Origin: Alteribacillus bidgolensis
GTDB lineage: Bacteria; Bacillota; Bacilli; Bacillales; Marinococcaceae
Assembly (NCBI RefSeq): GCF_002886255.1
Contig: NZ_KZ614149.1
Coordinates: 4,275,272-4,339,271, forward strand
Direction of reading: 5' to 3'
Length of the DNA stretch: 64,000 nt
The translations under genes were made by a program, and so were the position numbers. Shown here in pieces: positions 54,110 to 61,330 of the stretch. Positions within the stretch are counted from its first letter, which is position 1; each line of letters begins with the position of its first letter. The notes below the pieces were generated by a model that was given only the letters and a program-made list of their open reading frames with translations, did not search any database and was not told where the DNA came from.

Positions 54110-54290
54110 AAACGGTGCTGTTAAAACAGGCAGGTCTCCTGGCTTCAGTATCTTTGCCATAATAGCCTTCCCGATCTTTATCAGTGGCTGGTTATTATGA
54201 CTCCTCTGTTACAGTGGCGGGACCGCGTCGGACTTTCACCGGACTTCCCTTTTAAATCTTAGAAAATTCTAAGATACCTGTTTCCGTTAT
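54110..54290 (-). promoter_or_regulatory. Cobalamin riboswitch
   Basis: The minus strand carries the conserved B12-box order: GGAAACAGGT near the 5' end, GGGAAGTCCGGTGAAAGTCC, GACGCGGTCCCGCCACTGTAA, AAGATCGGGAAGG and GAAGCCAGGAGACCTGCCTGT. It precedes metE and, in the same direction, nrdA and nrdB. Adenosylcobalamin or a related cobalamin would shut the downstream genes off. Confidence 0.93.
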
Positions 54291-54395
54291 ATGGCTTTGT
54301 TATTGTAGAAAAACTATATATCTTGTCACGGGTTACTGTCAAGTATGTTTAAATATTAGGAGGAAAAGTTAAACCATATGTATGAGGTGAAAAAT

Positions 54396-54980
54396 ATGTC
54401 TTTTGAACCGATAGGTGCTGAATATTTCAATCAGTCCACCTTAGAAATGGCCAAAAGTCTTGTCGGCCAAATTTTAGTGAAAGAAACAGAAAGAGGATTA
54501 GCGGCAGGACGTATTGTGGAAACCGAAGCTTACATGGGACCTGATGACAGGGCCGCACATAGTTATCGAAACAGACGGACAAAACGAACAGAGGTTATGT
54601 TTAGTACACCTGGTCATGTGTACACGTATGAGATGCATACCCATTGTTTAGTTAATGTAGTGTGTGAAAAAACCGGGATACCGCAGGCTGTATTGATAAG
54701 AGCTGTAGAACCCGTTGAAGGCATCGAGCTCATGTATGAGCGGAGGGGAAATAAAAAAGAAAAAGATTTAACAAATGGTCCAGGAAAACTAACAAAAGCA
54801 CTTGGAATTATAAAAGCTGATTATGGCCGGCGTTTTTATGAAAAGCCTTTATATATAGCAGAAGGCCAAGCACCATCATCTATTACGAGCGGCCCGCGGA
54901 TAGGAATAGATAACTCAGGAGAAGCCAAAGATTATCCATGGAGATTTTGGGAAACGGGTAATCCATTTGTATCAAGATAA
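54396..54980 (+). CDS. 3-methyladenine DNA glycosylase (AAG/MPG family)
   Basis: A protein of about 194 residues (200 from the alternative ATG at 54378; GAGGTGA fits 54396 better). Motifs: ARSLVGQ-like AKSLVGQILVKE, GRIVETEAYMGPDDRAAHSYRNRRTKRTEVMF (catalytic Glu in ETEAY), GHVYTYEMHTHCLVNVVC, and NGPGKLTKALGI. It removes alkylated bases from DNA in base-excision repair. It is divergent from metE across the riboswitch. Confidence 0.92.
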   Translation: MSFEPIGAEYFNQSTLEMAKSLVGQILVKETERGLAAGRIVETEAYMGPDDRAAHSYRNRRTKRTEVMFSTPGHVYTYEMHTHCLVNVVCEKTGIPQAVLIRAVEPVEGIELMYERRGNKKEKDLTNGPGKLTKALGIIKADYGRRFYEKPLYIAEGQAPSSITSGPRIGIDNSGEAKDYPWRFWETGNPFVSR

Positions 54981-55088
54981 ACTTGTTAACTTATTACCAA
55001 ACATCTCCTTTGACAATAATAAATGTGCCTTGTATCCTAGTTAAACGTAGAAAACCTACTAAAACGATAAAATTTGAGGTGATTATAA

Positions 55089-56336
55089 ATGCAAGCCCAT
55101 GTTCCGCCTGTTTCAGAACAAAAAGGGGCGGAAAAAAGCAGCAGCTCGTTAAAGCAGGCTCAAATGCCGCTTGTAATAGGAGGTTTAATTGCTGCAGCAA
55201 TTCTCTTTATTTTCCTGTCGTTAACCCAGAACATCGTGCAGCCATTGATGCTGATTATAGGTCTTTTATTAGGATACACTTTGTTTCATGCTCGCTTTGG
55301 CTTTACTTCAGCTTTTCGACGGTTTATGTCGGTAGGTAATGGTCAAGCGTTAAGGTCGCATATGGTAATGCTTGCAGCCGCAGTCACTCTGTTTGCTCCG
55401 ATCTTAGCAACAGGTTTCACTTTCTTTGGCGGGACAGCAGAAGGCTACGTTGCCCCCGTAGGAGTGAGTCTTTTTGTTGGTGCGTTTATGTTCGGGGTCG
55501 GTATGCAGCTTGGAGGCGGCTGTGCTTCAGGAACACTTTATGCTGTTGGCGGTGGAAGGTCGGTAATGTTTATCACTTTGCTGTTCTTCATCATAGGTGC
55601 TACTATTGGGGCTTATCATTTTGATTTTTGGACAAATGATTTGCCAGCTTTTGAGCCAATTTCTTTAGCAACTTCCACAGGACTTGGATATGTTGGAGCC
55701 TGGTTTGTTTCTATTCTATTTTTCGGGCTCATTTTTATTATTACGCTTCGGATGGAAAAGAAAAAGAATCCGCCAAAAATGGCAGCTTTACCTTCCGCAA
55801 AAGGGTGGAAACGAATTTTTCGAGGATCATGGCCCTTAATAACAGCTGCAATAATGCTCGCCGTTTTAAACGCTTTAACCTTAACGACTCGCGGCCAGCC
55901 GTGGGGAATTACGTCCGCATTTACTCTGTGGGGATCAAAAGCAGCTGAAGCTGCTGGAATTGATGTATCCAGCTGGGGATATTGGCAAGCAAATGCAGAT
56001 CAGCTGCAGGCTTCTATTTTTGCAGACTCGACTACAGTCTTAAATTTTGGTGTTATTTTAGGAGCTTTTCTTGCCTCAGCTGCAGGCGGACTTTTTAGGT
56101 TTAATAATATTACGCGGAAAAATGCTGCTGCTTCTATCATTGGCGGTTTACTGATGGGATATGGAGCCCGTCTTGCCTTTGGTTGTAATATCGGTGCATA
56201 CTTTGGAGGAATTGCATCCTTTAGTCTACACGGTTATATTTGGGGTGTGCTTGCCCTTGCTGGAACATTTTTAGCGCTGTTCTTACGCCCGCTATTAGGT
56301 CTTTCGGTACCTAAATCTAAAGATTCGTTCTGTTAA
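55089..56336 (+). CDS. YeeE/YedE family sulfur transporter (TsuA-like)
   Basis: A 415-residue membrane protein with about ten helices. The two repeats carry conserved cysteines: MQLGGGCASGTLYAVGGG and RLAFGCNIGAYFGGIASFSLHG, the hallmark of the YeeE/YedE family, in which they pass thiosulfate across the membrane. GAGGTGATTATAA precedes the ATG. No TusA-like partner is adjacent; a sirtuin gene converges on it across a terminator. Confidence 0.87.
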   Translation: MQAHVPPVSEQKGAEKSSSSLKQAQMPLVIGGLIAAAILFIFLSLTQNIVQPLMLIIGLLLGYTLFHARFGFTSAFRRFMSVGNGQALRSHMVMLAAAVTLFAPILATGFTFFGGTAEGYVAPVGVSLFVGAFMFGVGMQLGGGCASGTLYAVGGGRSVMFITLLFFIIGATIGAYHFDFWTNDLPAFEPISLATSTGLGYVGAWFVSILFFGLIFIITLRMEKKKNPPKMAALPSAKGWKRIFRGSWPLITAAIMLAVLNALTLTTRGQPWGITSAFTLWGSKAAEAAGIDVSSWGYWQANADQLQASIFADSTTVLNFGVILGAFLASAAGGLFRFNNITRKNAAASIIGGLLMGYGARLAFGCNIGAYFGGIASFSLHGYIWGVLALAGTFLALFLRPLLGLSVPKSKDSFC

Positions 56337-56340
56337 AATA

Positions 56341-56389
56341 AAAAACAGCCTTGGGGGTACAGTTCAATTCACTCCTCAGGCTGTTTTTT
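56341..56389. terminator. Bidirectional terminator
   Basis: AAAAACAGCC and GGCTGTTTTTT are the arms around a long loop (itself partly paired), between the convergent YeeE and sirtuin genes. Confidence 0.85.
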
Positions 56390-57106
56390 CTATAGAAACT
56401 TATTTGTTTCTTCTAAAACCTCACTTATGCTGCGTTCTTGAATCACTAAATCAGCGTGATCGTCAAGTTCAGTAGTCGTTTTATTAATTATAACAAGTTT
56501 TGCTCCGTTTTCTTTTGCTTCAGCTGGAAACGCTGAAGCTGGTGCTACAGATAAACTTGAACCCAGCACAATGAATAAATCGGCCTTTGCTGTTTCTTGC
56601 TGAGCAAATTGTATTGCTTTTTCTGGAAGCATTTCTCCAAATAAAACGACATTAGGACGAAAAAAGCCGCCGCATTTGGGGCACGTTGTATTATTTTCGA
56701 GGTAAGCCTCACTAGATATTTGATAACCGCAATCATGACAGCGAAGTTCAGCAATAGATCCATGAAGCTCTGCCATATTTCTACTGCCGGCTTTTGAGTG
56801 AAGATCGTCAACATTTTGTGTAATAAGACTTTGCAGGAGTCCGTGATGTTCCCAGTCTGCCAGTGTATAGTGGCCGTTATTGGGCTTTACTTCTTCTAGA
56901 GACTTTATTCTTAATTGATAAAAAGAAAAGAAAGCTTCCCGGTTGTATTGCAAGGCTTCGGTACTTGCTAAAGCGATAGGATCACGATCTTTCCATATCC
57001 CTTTGTTAGAACGAAAGTCAGGCACCCCGCTTTCAGTGGACATTCCTGCCCCTGTCATAACCACAGTGTAGTTCGCATTTTTTATCCAATCTGCTAATTT
57101 TTCCAC
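56390..57106 (-). CDS. NAD-dependent protein deacylase (Sir2 family)
   Basis: A 238-residue sirtuin. GAGMSTESGVPDFRS binds NAD, TQNVDDLHSKAG holds the catalytic region, GSIAELRCHDC...CPKCGG is the zinc site, and VLGSSLSVAPASAFP is the second NAD motif. It removes acyl groups from lysines in the cytoplasm (SrtN/CobB-like). TAGAGGTGATAAGGTGG precedes the ATG. Confidence 0.93.
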   Translation of the reverse strand: MEKLADWIKNANYTVVMTGAGMSTESGVPDFRSNKGIWKDRDPIALASTEALQYNREAFFSFYQLRIKSLEEVKPNNGHYTLADWEHHGLLQSLITQNVDDLHSKAGSRNMAELHGSIAELRCHDCGYQISSEAYLENNTTCPKCGGFFRPNVVLFGEMLPEKAIQFAQQETAKADLFIVLGSSLSVAPASAFPAEAKENGAKLVIINKTTTELDDHADLVIQERSISEVLEETNKFL

Positions 57107-57142
57107 CTTATCACCTCTAACTGGCCTTAACTGGGAGGATTG

Positions 57143-57585
57143 TTAATTTCCCATCCCATTTTCTGCTTGTTCTATTTCTTTTTGCAATTCATCTAAAATC
57201 TCAGCACTATCTTGACCTACTTCTTCTTTGTAAGTATCAAAAACTTGTTTACTTCTTTCTTGAAAAGCATCTCTTTCTTCATCTGAAAGCTCGGTGATTT
57301 CTACTTCATTGTCTGAGTAAATTGACTCCAGTGCTTCTTCATTCCGTTTTTCTTGAATCTTAAAACACTCTTCTGCAAGTTCTTCAATCGTTTCATCAAC
57401 TTTATCTTGAATGTCTTCTGGCAAACTTTCATAATAATCAGGATTAACTGCGGTCGTCGTAGCGTACAACGCATGTCTTGAGTCACTCAAGTCATTCTGG
57501 ACTTCATGAAAGTTCATTTCTTCTACAGCAAAAAAGGATTCTCTTGTCCAACAATCATATTAAGCTGCAGCCCGCTGTACACTTC
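57143..57585 (-). pseudogene. C-terminal fragment of a DctP-type TRAP binding protein
   Basis: From 57585 the frame reads EVYSGLQLNMIVGQENPFFAVEEMNFHEVQNDLSDSRHALY and continues to 57143. This is the C-terminal third of a DctP-family binding protein (the VDGQENP and Y-T region followed by the long helix). A stop (57586-57588) and unrelated sequence precede it, and there is no ribosome binding site, so the N-terminal two thirds are lost. The rest of the transporter is absent. Confidence 0.8.
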
Positions 57586-57864
57586 CTAATATGCCATGGG
57601 GGTTGAATTAGCCCCATATGCTTAAGCATAAGCAATCTCTCCTTATCTCCTTTCTTCCATTGTCTACCCAAATAAATGTTTGCTTAATCTTAAAATTTTT
57701 TCCGTGTAAATATGTACTAATAATGATTTTTGGAAAAAGAGGGCTTAGTGCTTGCAGAGATATATTTATCCCCTGCTAAGAAGAGAAGCTTTCTACTAGA
57801 CTATGCTAAGTTTCCGTACTTGCCGTAATTAGAATGAAAACAGAAAGGAATTTTTAACGCCATT

Positions 57865-57956
57865 AGAAAAACTCGGCTTGCCGCCGAGTACTTATCAAGG
57901 GAGCTGTAGTTTTGCTTATACTTTGATCCTTTAACAAATTTAAACGTTCCAAAAGT
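57865..57956 (-). repeat. Dispersed repeat family A, copy 7
   Basis: On the minus strand: TACTTTTGGAACGTTT, GTTAAAGGATCAAAGTATAAGC, then GTACTCGGCGGC and GCCGAGTTTTTCT. CTCGGC/GCCGAG is fully paired before five T; the CCGCC partner has changed, so the alternative hairpin is lost here. The remaining intergenic stretch 57589-57864 holds nothing recognisable. Confidence 0.8.
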
Positions 57957-57961
57957 AAAAA

Positions 57962-57990
57962 AAGAGCTATCCGTTAATAGGATAGCTCTT
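57962..57990 (-). terminator. Terminator of the tRNA-Leu gene
   Basis: AAGAGCTATCC and GGATAGCTCTT pair perfectly around a seven-base loop, with a run of T on the minus strand. It follows the tRNA gene. Confidence 0.88.
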
Positions 57991-58035
57991 GTATTAAAAA
58001 TAATTATACTAATTAGGAATAAAAAGGAGAAAGGT

Positions 58036-58123
58036 TGGTGCGGCTGAGAGGATTCGAACCTCCAAGGGTGTAATGCCCACACGGACCTGAACCGTGCGCG
58101 TCTGCCAGTTCCGCCACAACCGC
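58036..58123 (-). tRNA. tRNA-Leu (anticodon CAG)
   Basis: The minus strand begins GCGGTTGTGGCGGAACTGGC and ends with GCCGCACCA, CCA included. Acceptor arms GCGGTTG/CAGCCGC pair, the anticodon stem CACGG/CCGTG encloses the loop TTCAGGT (anticodon CAG), a long variable arm is present as in class II tRNAs, and the T-loop is GGTTCGAATCC. It reads CUG leucine codons. Confidence 0.96.
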
Positions 58124-58254
58124 AAGCCAAATTATATTATAAAAGGATAATCCCAACATTGCAAGAGTAATTTCAGGAAAATTAAGTGAAACCAAAAGAA
58201 ATGGAATGGTAAAATAAAAATATCTTAGACTCAGAGAGAAAGTAGTGTACATAC

Positions 58255-58905
58255 ATGAGATCGTCAAATGGGGATCGTTCAAAAATAGATATTACATACG
58301 AAGTAATTATGGTCCTTTTGGCCGCTGCTTCTATAGGAACGTTATGGTATGACACAGGGGTGGACAGTTATCTGATTTGGGGAACTTGGGGAGTATTCTT
58401 TCTTGACTTTTTATACCGGCTGGTAACGAGTAAAAACAAATGGAAATTTGTAAAAGCAAATCCATTTATTGTTATAGCAGTCATACCGCTTGATGCTGTC
58501 TTCCAAGTGGCAAGAGCAGCTAGAATACTCCATTTATTAAGACTAAAAACTATAACAAAATATTATACGATGCCGTTTGTGCGTTTTTTAAAACAACAAA
58601 ATCTCGCTGTTATTGTATCTTTGTCTTCTGTATTTCTTTTTATCGTTATTATTCCTCTTTATTATTTAGAACCAGAAATTGACGGTTATATAGAAGCATT
58701 TTGGAGCGGATTGCTGTCTTTTGTATTATTTGGAAGGTCTAATTTTGAACCAATAACGATGACATGGCATATTATTTTAGTTCTTCTCAGCATTCTCGGG
58801 GTAGTTTTTTATGGCCTTATGATTAGTACAATTTTTGATATTTTTTATCAATCGAACTATGCACAGAAGCTTTTACAAAAGTGGAAAAAACATTCTAAAT
58901 TATAA
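58255..58905 (+). CDS. Ion-channel-like membrane protein without a potassium filter
   Basis: A 216-residue protein with about five to six membrane segments: ITYEVIMVLLAAASIGTLWY, LIWGTWGVFFLDFLYRLV, a basic helix VARAARILHLLRLKTI resembling a voltage-sensor S4, LAVIVSLSSVFLFIVIIPLYYLE and IILVLLSILGVVFYGLMISTIFDIF. The layout is that of single voltage-gated K+ channels, but the pore segment SGLLSFVLFGRSNFEPI has no TxGYG filter. Conduction of potassium is therefore doubtful. The ribosome binding site is weak. Confidence 0.7.
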   Translation: MRSSNGDRSKIDITYEVIMVLLAAASIGTLWYDTGVDSYLIWGTWGVFFLDFLYRLVTSKNKWKFVKANPFIVIAVIPLDAVFQVARAARILHLLRLKTITKYYTMPFVRFLKQQNLAVIVSLSSVFLFIVIIPLYYLEPEIDGYIEAFWSGLLSFVLFGRSNFEPITMTWHIILVLLSILGVVFYGLMISTIFDIFYQSNYAQKLLQKWKKHSKL

Positions 58906-58951
58906 TGGAGATTCATAAGCTGAGTTAAAACGGATAAAGGCAGGTGCCAGC

Positions 58952-59179
58952 ATGAAAGAATTTACTCAGCGGAAGTTTTACCGACCTTATATCAGTCCGT
59001 TTGATCCTTGTCCGCCGATCAGGGTAAAGTCTTATGAAACTCCTCCAGAACTCTATTTAGGCTTTCAGCCGCCCGGCCTTCCGCAGTATAATCCTCAGCA
59101 GGCCTTATTTTGCGGGACCCTTTGGCCTGTTTTATTTTCTCCGTATGAAAAATCTTATACTCGGGGGGATGAAACATGA
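58952..59179 (+). CDS. cotJA: Spore coat-associated protein CotJA
   Basis: A 75-residue protein with Pro/Tyr-rich sequence YRPYISPFDPCPPIRVKSYETPPELYLGFQPPGLPQYNPQQALFCGTLWPVL, the CotJA pattern. It is the first gene of the three-gene cotJ operon, made in the mother cell (sigma-E in B. subtilis). It overlaps cotJB by four bases. Confidence 0.92.
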   Translation: MKEFTQRKFYRPYISPFDPCPPIRVKSYETPPELYLGFQPPGLPQYNPQQALFCGTLWPVLFSPYEKSYTRGDET

Positions 59180-59442
59180 GCCAAAAGCAGCTTCCGAAAG
59201 AATTTTATCCATTAATGGAAGAACTTCAAGCGGTCGATTTTGTATTAGTGGAATTAACTTTGTATTTGGATACTCATCCAAATGATACAGCTGCCATTCA
59301 GCAATTTAACGAGATGGCCTATTACCGTCATCAATTAGTACCGCAAATTGAACAGTATTATGGTCCTTTGCAGCAATTCGGAAACAGCTACAGCGGTTAT
59401 CCTTGGAACTGGAACCAATCACCATGGCCGTGGCAACTATAG
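59176..59442 (+). CDS. cotJB: Spore coat protein CotJB
   Basis: An 88-residue protein (QLPKEFYPLMEELQAVDFVLVELTLYLDTHPNDTAAIQQFNEM) with the CotJB core and a Pro/Trp-rich end. It is needed in B. subtilis for CotJC assembly. Translationally coupled to cotJA. Confidence 0.93.
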   Translation: MSQKQLPKEFYPLMEELQAVDFVLVELTLYLDTHPNDTAAIQQFNEMAYYRHQLVPQIEQYYGPLQQFGNSYSGYPWNWNQSPWPWQL

Positions 59443-59458
59443 AAGGAGGAGGCTGCTT

Positions 59459-60028
59459 ATGTGGATTTATGAAAAAAAGCTGCAATATCCAGTTAGAGTG
59501 AGTACATGTAATCCGATGCTGGCAAAGTATTTAATTGAACAGTATGGCGGTGCAGATGGAGAACTAGCTGCTGCGCTCCGTTATTTAAATCAACGATATA
59601 GTATTCCGGATGAAGTTATTGGATTACTTACTGATATTGGTACCGAAGAGTTTGCCCATTTAGAAATGATTGCTACGATGGTATATAAATTAACAAAAGA
59701 TGCTACTCCGGACCAAATGAAAGCTGCTGGACTCGGGGCTCACTATGCTGACCATGACAAAGCTCTTTTTTACCATAATGCAGCCGGAGTTCCATGGACG
59801 GCTACCTATATTCAAGCAAAAGGGGATCCTATTGCTGACTTATATGAAGACATCGCTGCTGAAGAAAAGGCACGTGCTACTTACCAATGGCTTATTGATA
59901 TGTCCGATGATCCTGATTTAAATGATGGCTTGAGATTTTTAAGAGAAAGAGAAGTCGTTCATTCCCAGCGTTTTAGAGAAGCAGTTGAAATATTAAAAGA
60001 AGAAAGAGATAAACAGAAATTTTTTTAA
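59459..60028 (+). CDS. cotJC: Spore coat protein CotJC (manganese catalase family)
   Basis: A 189-residue protein starting MWIYEKKLQYPVRVSTCNP at 59459 (GAAGGAGGAGG upstream). It has the Mn-catalase fold with EEFAHLEMIATMVY and ERASYQWL-like EEKARATYQWL Glu/His ligands, and REVVHSQRFREAVE. It is probably a spore-surface catalase-like enzyme. Last gene of cotJABC. Confidence 0.94.
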   Translation: MWIYEKKLQYPVRVSTCNPMLAKYLIEQYGGADGELAAALRYLNQRYSIPDEVIGLLTDIGTEEFAHLEMIATMVYKLTKDATPDQMKAAGLGAHYADHDKALFYHNAAGVPWTATYIQAKGDPIADLYEDIAAEEKARATYQWLIDMSDDPDLNDGLRFLREREVVHSQRFREAVEILKEERDKQKFF

Positions 60029-60034
60029 ATTAGA

Positions 60035-60066
60035 AAAAGCAGACACATGAAAAGTTGTCTGCTTTT
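60035..60066. terminator. Bidirectional terminator
   Basis: AAAAGCAGACA and TGTCTGCTTTT pair perfectly around a ten-base loop, with A and T runs on both sides, between cotJC and the convergent sugar dehydrogenase gene. Confidence 0.9.
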
Positions 60067-61193
60067 ATTCCGTATGAACCTCAAAATTCTTTAAGTGTAA
60101 AAGTCGATCATCTTGTTCTCCTGGAGTACCGCGGCCATCTCTATTATTTGTAATAACATACATATTATCATTTTCAATATATACATCTCGAAGGCGCCCT
60201 TCCCCTGAGAAGACAATCTCCATTTCTTCTTTCTCCAAGTTAAATCGCATGAGTTGATTTCCTCTCAATCCTGTAACGTATAGGTTTCCATTATGAAAGG
60301 ATATGCCGGACGGGGCCCACGTGTTGTTTCCTGAATGAAAAAGTGGAGACTGCATGGCAGTGTTCGTTGCATCACCTGTTATCGCAAGCCATCCATAATT
60401 TTGGCCAGCTTCTATCCTATTGATTTCATCATGTCCAGAAGGGCCGTGTTCCGAGCTGTACAACCTTTCATTTTCATCCCAAGCCAGCCCTTGAGGGTTA
60501 CGGTGTCCATAAGAAAAAACATAGGAATCTTCCAATGGATTATCTTCTGGAACCCGGCCGTTTAAATCGATTCGAAGTATGCTCCCAGCAAGGATTTCAG
60601 ACTGCTGTGCTTCGTTTTTCATATTTGCATCTCCTGTGGTTGCATAAAGCATGCCATCTGGTCCAAGCTTCAAGCGGCCGCCATTGTGAATGTCAGCGCC
60701 TGGTATGTTTTCTAATAAAGGTTTTTGTTCTCTCCAATTGTCTCCTTGTTTTTTAATTACCGCGATTCGGTTAAAGAGAGAATTATTATTACGATAAGTA
60801 TGATAAACATAAGCGGTTTGGTTTTCTTTAAAATTCTCATCAAGTACAAAGCCAAGCAGACCGCCTTCTCCTTGGCTGGCTACCTCTTCTTCAAGTTCTA
60901 CTTGCTGACGGTTTAACGATCCATCTTTATCGATAAAAGCAATATGACCTTCTCTTTCTGTTATAAAAAAGCCATCTTCATAGGGTTGAATCGTCCAAGG
61001 AACGTTCAGATCGGCTGCGACTGTTTCTACATATAAATCATCCCTTTCCGTTGTTTTCTCTGTGTTCGTGCCGGGAATTTCTTGTGAAGAATCATATTCT
61101 TTTTTGGGATCAAAAATACAGCCTGAAAGTTCAAATGACGTAAGCAGAAAAAGAATAATTAAAAACCATGATATTTTACATTGTAAAAATCAT
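60065..61193 (-). pseudogene. PQQ-dependent aldose sugar dehydrogenase lipoprotein, frameshifted at codon 6
   Basis: A soluble glucose/sorbosone dehydrogenase (beta-propeller). The frame is open from about 61184 to 60065: a lipoprotein signal (FLIILFLLTSFELSGC), then NVPWTIQPYEDGFFITEREGHI, GGLLGFVLDENF, ADIHNGGRLKLGPDGMLYATTGDA (His of the active site) and EHGPSGHDEINRIEAGQNYGW. The only ATG with a ribosome binding site (GGAGGAAAG, ATG at 61193) ends after five codons because of one extra T; removing it gives a full-length protein of about 375 residues. Either a recent lesion or a base-call error. Confidence 0.8.
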
Positions 61194-61330
61194 CTTTCCT
61201 CCAATCCTTGATTAGATTTTATTTCTAATTCCCCTTATTCCCGGTTTAGGTTGGACTTAACCTAAAGTATTTTTATGAGTTATAATAAATATACAAGTTT
61301 TAGAATCGTTTTTATTGCAGGAGGAAGTTT

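Noticed and set aside
53975..54160. 61-codon minus-strand frame before metE, a possible leader peptide
   Set aside because: It overlaps the riboswitch and terminator hairpin, has no ribosome binding site, and the riboswitch explains the sequence.
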